Source: Photorhabdus bodei (GTDB taxonomy: Bacteria; Pseudomonadota; Gammaproteobacteria; Enterobacterales; Enterobacteriaceae). Taken from it: a DNA stretch of 64,000 nucleotides. Where the stretch lies: contig NZ_NSCM01000018.1 of assembly GCF_003287735.1 (NCBI RefSeq), positions 1 to 64,000 of the forward strand, given 5' to 3'. Under the pieces are notes generated by a model that was not told the DNA's origin, made no database searches, and saw only the letters and a program-made list of their open reading frames with translations. Position numbers and translations under genes: made by a program. Below are positions 57,015 through 64,000 of the stretch, piece by piece (the stretch's first letter is position 1; every line of letters starts with the position of its first letter).

Positions 57015-60000
57015 TTATTGGCGGATGGTGTAGCGAATATGCAGAATAATATCGCTCAATGCCTGTAACATGGACTGCTGTTTGCCAGTCGCATTCGGGA
57101 AACTGAGTGTTAATGTGCCGGTATTGTTAATCGCTATCCCTTCAAACGGCAGAAATTTACCATTGTTAAAATCCAACTGGAACTGGCCGTTGTCATTGAT
57201 CCCATGAGAGATCGCCAGTGATTTACAGCTTTCAGCTAATCCGGTTTCACTTCCTCCGTAGGACAGAATGGCTTGTACATCTTGGTATGGTCCTAACAGA
57301 GCTGGCAGGGTGACACTGATCTGTTTAATGCGTCGAATGTTGCCTACGCCGTTGCCTTCTGGGTAGTCATTATGTAGTGACAGTCCAGACAGTGAGATTT
57401 TGGCACCTAGTTGGCCGTTTTCTAATGTAACGGGATGATCGTCAACGGGTTCAGTTGTACCCCCTGCTAGCAGGGCAGAAATACGTGTTGCCAAATTAAA
57501 CGATTTTGCTGGCAGTGCTCCATAGAGTTGCGCCAGTGAAATGGTCCGTTCTACTTCCAGAGCGCGTTGATCCCATCTCAAATAGGCATCTTCCATTTGT
57601 GCCAGATTCAGCATCAAGGTTTCACCAGCGAGTAGACCAGCATGTGTCCCTTGCCATGCGCCGGGTTTGATAAAGCTTGCGGCGGTATCATTAGTCTCCC
57701 AACGATAAGCCATTTCAGCCATCAGACAACGGGCTACAGCTAAATCGTAGAACTGGAAGTAAATGGCGGACAGGCGACCACGTAGCCAGTTAAACAGTGC
57801 CTGATTACTGAATTTACGTTGCAGGAAGACCAGTTGTGCGTGGGTTTGTTCCTGTTGGGTTTTCAGACTGGTTTTCTGCAACACCGCGGCTTCACGGCGT
57901 ACTGCCAGCGATTGAAGTTGGGCATCGATCTGTTTTATCTCTGCTTCGGCATTATTACGTTGGATTTCCCATTCCTGACGGCGGCGGCGATAGATTTCAG
58001 ATTGGCTGATTTTATCCGCTTCGGTGTTCATAACACTGGCGGAGAATTCCATGACATTACCTGTTGCTTCGGCAATCGCCCCCCAACGGCTGCCGCCATC
58101 AGCGAAACCAAAAATGTTGGGTGCCAAATCAAGCGCAGCTCCGGCCAGACGCGATGCTTGCAGGGCGGTGCTGAGGCCAGCAACGGAGGCATGCAATGTA
58201 ATCACTCGGTTTTCACCTGCATTGATATTTTCATCGTATAGCTTTTTGTAGCTGTCAAAGCGTGATTGCGCCCCAGCTTTGGATTTTTCCAGTACGATTT
58301 TTTCCGCATCCAGCTCTTTAATAGTCTTATCTTGTATGCTCAGGTTGGTCAATATCAGTTCTGCCGCTTGATTCTGCAATAGCGTGTTTAAGGCTTCCGC
58401 ATCCTGACGTTCGATAATATTTTGTAACGTGGAGCCGAACTGTGTTAACTGGCTTACCATACCGCGTGCGTTTTCCAACATCTGTGGGAAACGCCACAGT
58501 GACATAAATGACGTTGGTAACTTGCTTCCGCCTTGTGAGCTAGCAACAGCAGCACTGAGTAACGCTTTTGGATCTGCCGGTGTGGCATAAATAGGCAGAT
58601 GCAAGGGCTGGCCGTCAATGGAAAGATTATGGCGTAGGTTATATAGCCGTTGTTCCAGTGTCTGCCAATAGTTTTGCATCACTTCATTGACCTGTGGCAA
58701 GAAAAGATCTGTCGGGTTGCTGTGCCGACTAATATCACCTTGTCGCAGGGCGGCCATTGCTTGGGCGTGTTCTTCTTGTTTTTCCGTTCTGGCGGCATCA
58801 CCTAAACTTGGTTTACTCCACTCTAAACTGAACGATAAATCAAGTTTATCACCCAATAGATGCAGTGCTTGCATATACCACATCTTAGCTTCGTTAAGCG
58901 TATCTCGTTCTAACTGACGATAGGCGTAATCTCCACGGGCCAGCAACAGATCAAGGGTGCGCATAAAAGTAACGACTTTATAGTGCATTGGATCATATTG
59001 TGCTATGGCATCGGGATCGACCGAATCCAGTGGATCATCGTTCCAACTGGTATCTTCCAATAATGGGCGGACATTCCAGCGGTAGTGCTGAATCTGACCA
59101 TGTTCAATATATCCTGATGGATTCCAGATATATTTCAGCCAACGGTTAGCTTCATCGAAGTTTTGTTCGTGCAGTAAACGCTGAACAATCAGCATCGGAG
59201 CATAATAGAACAGCTCCCAAAAATAGAGGCTATTAGCACCGCTGAAATCCATTGGTTCGGTTCCCAATTTATTTTCTGTAAAAATGGGAGCAATATTTCC
59301 CATATAACCTTTTGGATAATAACCTTGAAAATTAGTTTTATTAATAAACCAAAACTCTCCAATATATATTGGATCTCCAGAGTATTTTACAAATAAATAA
59401 ATCCAACATTCGCCATTCTCCCTCTCATTTCCTGGCTTAGTACTATTACTGCCATTTATTACGGATATATAAGTTTTAGAAAGATCAATTAATTGAATTT
59501 CATCCTTTAATTCTCCCTGATAAATGATATTTTCTTCGTCAGGTTTTTCTATGTCATTGCCTAACATTATTGTGATATTGTTGCTGTTACCGTGAAGACT
59601 TGGGCTATATATTGGTAATGTTGCAATAAAATTATCATTCCATAAAGTAGGCTCCTGAATATTCTGGGTCTCTATATTCAGAATAGTATCAATTCCAGCG
59701 GTGGCGCGACTGACTAATTTACGGGCAAACAGGGTATTAAGACGAGTACGATAACCTCCTGATTGCATATACTGCGCTCCGTTTGTGTCGTGGTAAAGGG
59801 TCAGGATATTATTGTCACCTATTTCTACTGATGAAGAGATTTCATACTGGTTATTCACCGTAATGATACTATTGACTCCAATATCGATATCAAACTGGTT
59901 ACGAATGTTAGGTATGTAATCTCCGAGATTTATATCTTCGGGTAATATATTTGAGGAGATATGTAGCCCTTTTATGGGGGCGTCTGTTGTATATTTATCC

Positions 60001-63000
60001 AGTGCATCCTGTTTTTGATAAAATATGACTAACAACTTATTGTCTTGGTGATTTGCACAGTAGAACCCTAGCTGCTTTCTTATTAGCTCTAGCTCTAATC
60101 GATCCAACTCCTTCTGAATATCCTGTTGGTTCAATTCCAGTTGTTTTTCCCTTACGCTTATCTCTGTCGTTGATTGCCCCTGTTCATTCAATTCTCTCTC
60201 CCATTGCGCCAGTTGTTTTTTCCGTTGTTCTATTAGCGGTGGCAATAGTTGCAATGATTTTAGTGGCTCTATAGGTTTTGGTGGACTTACTGGATTCAGT
60301 GGTAGGATTGGTTTTAGTCGCTCTACTTCTTCCTGCTGTTCTTTCAGTTTATCTTCTAATTGCTTTTGGTACTCTTGCAATTGGTCCAATAAATCTGATG
60401 TTTTTAAAACAGCAGATACTTTGTCATTGACATCAAAGGTTATTGGTGTATTCCAGGTACTGTCGTAACGGATATGTGCTAGTTTTAGTTCATAATAATA
60501 ATCTTCGACGGTTTGATTATTATCTGCCTGTTTAGCAATTTTCTTCTGCTCCAGCCAGATCAGATACAGGCGAGATTGGAAAATTACCGGGCGGATAGTG
60601 TCTTTATAGGGATTTGTTGGACAGTCAATTTTGTGCCATTCACTCCAGGCGTTAGCAGGAAACTTACCATTGCTGAATTTATTGTGATCCACGCTACGCC
60701 AATAATATTGATTCGCTTCGGTTTTACTATGTCCGATAAAGTAGGTTAATCCCTGATTGCTATCGATGTTGTCATGATAGGCACTGACAATTTCCAGATT
60801 AGCCACCTGTTCGAATGATGTCAGATAAGACATAAAGGCGTCTTCTACCGTATCGGTATTTAATTGACTCTGGCTGATGGACTGCAGCAACGTATCCATC
60901 ATTTTTGTTCGCCCGATGCGTATCGTCGGGTCGATGTAATTCTCAGGGTAGTAAATGAGCTTAGTCATGCCGGCCCAAGTGCTGTAGCGTTTGTTGTATT
61001 TATCCCAATCGGTAAAGAATGGTCGGGTGGCAACCTGCGAAACCGTGTTTCCCTCCATGTTTTTCAGTGCCCGGTTAATATACAGTTGGATGCTGGCGAT
61101 AGCTTCCGCAATCGGGGTAGTTTTGCTGGCGGCGGAAACTTGGTTATCAATCAATAAATACTGGTATAGATCATCACGGTTTTTAACTTTTGCATCTGCG
61201 TTAGCGACCTTACGAATGTAGTACTCGCTTAATGCAGTACTGCGAGATTCATCCAAAAAAGTGTGCAAGGCGTTGGCCTGTTGGATATCTAGTCCGGCGG
61301 TTAATATGGTCGCTACCTTTTCCCATTGGCTATAGTCAGTGGAAGATTCTATGCCCAATACTTGCGCCAGTGTAGAAACATCTTGTGGAGAGATATTTAA
61401 TTGACGCGCGATGTTAACCCATTGCAATAGGTTGTCGAGAGATGCCCAGTTGGAGAAATTAACTTGTGCATGAGTACTGGCTTGCTCCAGTAGATTTGTA
61501 TCAAGATTCATGGCATCAGCCAACTGTTTGGCCTCTAATGTTCCCTTTTCAAATTCGGTCAGTACAGAAGAGGCGTTTTCACCTAGAGAGTTAACCCAGT
61601 CAGCAAAACGTGTCAGCTTTATCAGTGATAATGCATTGTGTGTTGACGCTGCTCCTGCGGTAAGACCAAAGTGTTGTGGTTTTGTGACAAACAGACGTAA
61701 GGTACTTTCGCTAAGGCCGATGGAATGATAAATCAGCGCTAGTTGTGCCAGGCATTGGCAATATTGGACGGCTTGTTCTTCTGTCTCAGTAGTTGATTGT
61801 TCTGGGGTGTGTTGAGATTGCAACCATTTCCAGAATTTTTTTGCTGTCATTGCACCAGAGCCGGGTTTTAGTTGATCTGCCCAAGTGAGCATATAGTAAG
61901 CGCTATTTTCAGACGGTAATTGCAGAGCGGCGGCGATATAGGGAGAGATCTTCAACAGAAGATTTGCCTCGTTTTCGCTGTTAAGGCCTTGCAAACCATT
62001 GTAGACAGCATCTAGCAGGTTTTGGATTTCTGGCGTCAGGGTTTTGTTATAGTCGGTGGTGGTCATCATAAACAACAGGTACTTATTCCATTTCTGTGTA
62101 TGCAACCACTGGGTAACGTTATAAAGTTTGTCAATCAGAACAGACAGATTATCATCACTGATCCCAGATAAACTGGTTGATCCTTCACCTATGGCAATTA
62201 GCAGTAAATTCAGCTCGTTAACAGTTAATTGATGGACATCTGCTAGTAATTTGGTCAGATAGAGATAAGAAATATTAGTTAAGTTATTGATTATTTCTCC
62301 ATTTCCATTGTCACGATGAGTCATCTTGAGTAATTGATAAAGTGATATATCATCGACATTAAAAGCACGTTTAAGTACCTCTTTTTGCTGGCTATCAGCA
62401 CTGTTTTGGCTTAAATCAATCTCTTCATCTGAAGCGTAGAAATCCCGGCTATTTAATGGTGGGGTATTAAATAAACGATTAAATTGATTGGGGCTAGGGC
62501 TATAGTAGTCTTCTGAAATTGGTGCATTGCACAGTATCAATGCAGTTTCAGCATCAATATTGTAACGTTGCATATAGTATTTAACGCGAAATATTTTCTT
62601 TAATATCTCTGTATTGATGTCTGGTATGTCATTCAGTTCATCGTATATAGTAGGGTTATATTCTAGGGTGACTTCCATAGGTTGGGATATTGCGTGATAA
62701 GTTCTACTAGAGGCAATTTTTTTAAGGATTTCTGGTGCCATGTCTGTGGCTCGTGACACAAGAATAATCTTATTAAGCTTGAGGAGATAATATTGAGCGG
62801 GTTGTTGACTACCATACTCGGCATTCATTTCATTATGTATTCGTTCAATATTTCGTTGATTAATAGACTGATTAATTTCTTCATCAGTTAAGTTATAATA
62901 GATTTTTAGATATTCTAACGTTGCCATTAAAGAAGGCTGAATACCGTCAAAGTTTTTTTTATAGAGTCTTTTAATTTCCTCTTCGTCATCTGTAATTTTA

Positions 63001-63644
63001 TCCGTTAGGATATTAAATAGTTCTGGAGAGATGGAAATATTAATCCCCAATAGGGAAGTTTGGTACTTCAGTTTAGCGATGGTTGTTTCTGGGGAAATAT
63101 TGAATTGCTCAAATACCGGGGCCTGTAACTGAATAACCTTACGTACATTTTCGTAAGCATCGTGATACGGTATCGAACCAGTAGGACGAAAGGTTGATAG
63201 CGCTTTCATCACATGAGTATGGCCTTCCTGTCCGGCCTGCGTCTGAATCCCTTCCAGCAACACTTTATTAGACAGAGAAAGTGTAGAAACTTCATCATCC
63301 ATATTTTGCTGACTGAGTATCAGTGATTTTAGATCCGGGCGGCGTTTATCCAGATGATAAATGGTATTTTCTGCGTGTAAATCCCGTGCCTGACGGTAAA
63401 GTTCAGTCAGATAAGCAGCGGGAGAGAACATGGAGGCAACTGCACCGGGGGCGACATATTGGCTGGCACGGCCACCAAATTTACTGTTATAACCTTGTTG
63501 ATCGGCATGAGGCGAGGTTAAAGCAAGATGTACCGCATTTTGCAATTGAGGATTAGCACGTTTGAGGATACTCGCTTCATGCAGTCGGTTAGCTTTTTGT
63601 GCCTGTTGTGTCATTTCAGGGCGTTCTGGTGTGATTGTGCTCAT
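57015..63644 (-). CDS. tcdA: Reduced insecticidal toxin complex protein TcA with coiled-coil insert
   Basis: This 2209-residue TcA homolog is the shortest of the four. It starts at ATG 63644 (MSTITPERPEMTQQAQKANR) with AAAAGGAATAAAC upstream and lacks about 75 N-terminal shell residues found in the others. Receptor-binding domain A is absent. A 115-residue insert (about 1081-1194; coordinates 60062-60402) contains two Gln/Glu/Lys-rich coiled-coil arms around a proline-rich turn (NPVSPPKPIEPLKSL). The following central inserts (receptor-binding domains B and C in TcdA1) are gone, with NNQYEISSSVEIGD joining directly to NNILTLYHDTNGAQYMQ. One remaining insert (59245-59655) is of the same type as in the tcdA1-like gene. 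Pore and TcB-binding parts are intact. It has no tcdB directly behind it. Confidence 0.9.
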   Translation of the reverse strand: MSTITPERPEMTQQAQKANRLHEASILKRANPQLQNAVHLALTSPHADQQGYNSKFGGRASQYVAPGAVASMFSPAAYLTELYRQARDLHAENTIYHLDKRRPDLKSLILSQQNMDDEVSTLSLSNKVLLEGIQTQAGQEGHTHVMKALSTFRPTGSIPYHDAYENVRKVIQLQAPVFEQFNISPETTIAKLKYQTSLLGINISISPELFNILTDKITDDEEEIKRLYKKNFDGIQPSLMATLEYLKIYYNLTDEEINQSINQRNIERIHNEMNAEYGSQQPAQYYLLKLNKIILVSRATDMAPEILKKIASSRTYHAISQPMEVTLEYNPTIYDELNDIPDINTEILKKIFRVKYYMQRYNIDAETALILCNAPISEDYYSPSPNQFNRLFNTPPLNSRDFYASDEEIDLSQNSADSQQKEVLKRAFNVDDISLYQLLKMTHRDNGNGEIINNLTNISYLYLTKLLADVHQLTVNELNLLLIAIGEGSTSLSGISDDNLSVLIDKLYNVTQWLHTQKWNKYLLFMMTTTDYNKTLTPEIQNLLDAVYNGLQGLNSENEANLLLKISPYIAAALQLPSENSAYYMLTWADQLKPGSGAMTAKKFWKWLQSQHTPEQSTTETEEQAVQYCQCLAQLALIYHSIGLSESTLRLFVTKPQHFGLTAGAASTHNALSLIKLTRFADWVNSLGENASSVLTEFEKGTLEAKQLADAMNLDTNLLEQASTHAQVNFSNWASLDNLLQWVNIARQLNISPQDVSTLAQVLGIESSTDYSQWEKVATILTAGLDIQQANALHTFLDESRSTALSEYYIRKVANADAKVKNRDDLYQYLLIDNQVSAASKTTPIAEAIASIQLYINRALKNMEGNTVSQVATRPFFTDWDKYNKRYSTWAGMTKLIYYPENYIDPTIRIGRTKMMDTLLQSISQSQLNTDTVEDAFMSYLTSFEQVANLEIVSAYHDNIDSNQGLTYFIGHSKTEANQYYWRSVDHNKFSNGKFPANAWSEWHKIDCPTNPYKDTIRPVIFQSRLYLIWLEQKKIAKQADNNQTVEDYYYELKLAHIRYDSTWNTPITFDVNDKVSAVLKTSDLLDQLQEYQKQLEDKLKEQQEEVERLKPILPLNPVSPPKPIEPLKSLQLLPPLIEQRKKQLAQWERELNEQGQSTTEISVREKQLELNQQDIQKELDRLELELIRKQLGFYCANHQDNKLLVIFYQKQDALDKYTTDAPIKGLHISSNILPEDINLGDYIPNIRNQFDIDIGVNSIITVNNQYEISSSVEIGDNNILTLYHDTNGAQYMQSGGYRTRLNTLFARKLVSRATAGIDTILNIETQNIQEPTLWNDNFIATLPIYSPSLHGNSNNITIMLGNDIEKPDEENIIYQGELKDEIQLIDLSKTYISVINGSNSTKPGNERENGECWIYLFVKYSGDPIYIGEFWFINKTNFQGYYPKGYMGNIAPIFTENKLGTEPMDFSGANSLYFWELFYYAPMLIVQRLLHEQNFDEANRWLKYIWNPSGYIEHGQIQHYRWNVRPLLEDTSWNDDPLDSVDPDAIAQYDPMHYKVVTFMRTLDLLLARGDYAYRQLERDTLNEAKMWYMQALHLLGDKLDLSFSLEWSKPSLGDAARTEKQEEHAQAMAALRQGDISRHSNPTDLFLPQVNEVMQNYWQTLEQRLYNLRHNLSIDGQPLHLPIYATPADPKALLSAAVASSQGGSKLPTSFMSLWRFPQMLENARGMVSQLTQFGSTLQNIIERQDAEALNTLLQNQAAELILTNLSIQDKTIKELDAEKIVLEKSKAGAQSRFDSYKKLYDENINAGENRVITLHASVAGLSTALQASRLAGAALDLAPNIFGFADGGSRWGAIAEATGNVMEFSASVMNTEADKISQSEIYRRRRQEWEIQRNNAEAEIKQIDAQLQSLAVRREAAVLQKTSLKTQQEQTHAQLVFLQRKFSNQALFNWLRGRLSAIYFQFYDLAVARCLMAEMAYRWETNDTAASFIKPGAWQGTHAGLLAGETLMLNLAQMEDAYLRWDQRALEVERTISLAQLYGALPAKSFNLATRISALLAGGTTEPVDDHPVTLENGQLGAKISLSGLSLHNDYPEGNGVGNIRRIKQISVTLPALLGPYQDVQAILSYGGSETGLAESCKSLAISHGINDNGQFQLDFNNGKFLPFEGIAINNTGTLTLSFPNATGKQQSMLQALSDIILHIRYTIRQ

Positions 63645-64000
63645 GTTTATTCCTTTTAAATGTTAAATAAATAAGGTAGTTATGCTGCCTTGCGTATCAT
63701 GGATACAATAAAAAAGTTATTGATATTCATTAAAATAAGGCAGCAAATATGACGTCTGATAACGTGCTGAAATAGGATGAAAATAACGGGTAGATAAAAC
63801 GGTATCATTCGGTCATTAACTATTTCATAACGTTATTATCTATTGTTTCTCTAAATGCCTATGGGAATGCAATAACAAAATTTATAATTACGCAAATAAT
63901 AATTAATTTTGTAAATGATAAAGTTATGAAATAATTACTATTGTTTTGAATGGTGTTTTATGGAAAGTAAAGTGATTAATATTTTGTGATGAGCGAAGAG
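63645..64000 (-). promoter_or_regulatory. Leader/promoter region of the reduced tcdA
   Basis: This is AT-rich sequence up to the window end with no gene. It is homologous to the leader upstream of 56542 over about 250 bases (TTATTCCTTTTAAATGTT, GACGTCTGATAACG, TGAAAATAACGG, GCAATAACAAAA). Regulatory sites shared by the two genes should lie in these blocks. Confidence 0.45.

Overview
The window looks like a chromosomal island of the insect pathogen Photorhabdus (Enterobacterales, Morganellaceae). The main reason is its content of insecticidal toxin complex (Tc) genes. There are four full-length TcA genes (tcdA type), two TcB genes (tcdB type) and two TcC genes (tccC type), all on the minus strand. 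They are very close to the Photorhabdus tcd pathogenicity island, and the order tcdB1-tcdA1 / tccC5-tcdA / tccC-holin-tcdB2-tcdA / tcdA fits that island. Sequence comparisons with TcdA1, TcdB2, TccC3 and TccC5 are from memory and no database search was run. The species was not resolved.

Region 1 (1-9.6 kb) is a low-GC accessory flank with much decay. It starts with the tail of an IS630-family transposase and a frameshifted hypothetical gene. A compact six-gene plus-strand operon follows (1358-6653). It encodes a class I aminoacyl-tRNA-synthetase-like enzyme without an anticodon-binding domain, a phytanoyl-CoA-type Fe(II)/2-oxoglutarate dioxygenase, a methyltransferase-like protein, an alanine-dehydrogenase-like NAD enzyme, a pyruvate-kinase-like protein without the C-terminal domain, and an ASCH-domain protein. 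This resembles a small-molecule pathway I cannot match to a known product, and it is the best candidate here for an undescribed system. Downstream lie a dead DUF1778-GNAT toxin-antitoxin pair, two translationally coupled hypothetical genes, an IS1634-like remnant, and a DUF692 N-terminus joined to an ABC-ATPase C-terminus through an ERIC element.

Region 2 (9.7-33.8 kb) holds tcdB1 and tcdA1 (minus strand, tcdA1 transcribed first). Next come a LysR-type regulator (plus) convergent with a tccC5-like gene carrying an ADP-ribosyltransferase payload, and then a second tcdA with no tcdB of its own.

Region 3 (34.4-39.9 kb) is a plus-strand type VI secretion cassette inside the Tc island. It contains a GHSLGG lipase effector, a membrane-anchored putative immunity protein, a vgrG with a frameshift near its 5' end, and a DUF4123 chaperone.

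Region 4 (40.3-64 kb) holds a second LysR gene convergent with a second tccC. The core of that tccC is TccC3-like but its C-terminal payload is unrelated and unrecognised. Upstream in the same minus-strand operon are a LydA-like holin, tcdB2 and a third tcdA. A fourth tcdA, strongly reduced, lies behind them with its own leader.

In a Tc toxin the TcA pentamer binds the host cell and injects. The TcB-TcC cocoon encloses the C-terminal tail of TcC, which is cleaved off and is the actual toxin. The variation seen here falls in the parts that decide cell binding (receptor-binding modules of TcA), membrane entry (pore tip) and poison (TcC tail), while the scaffolds stay conserved. The island therefore looks like a mix-and-match arsenal shaped by recombination among paralogs.
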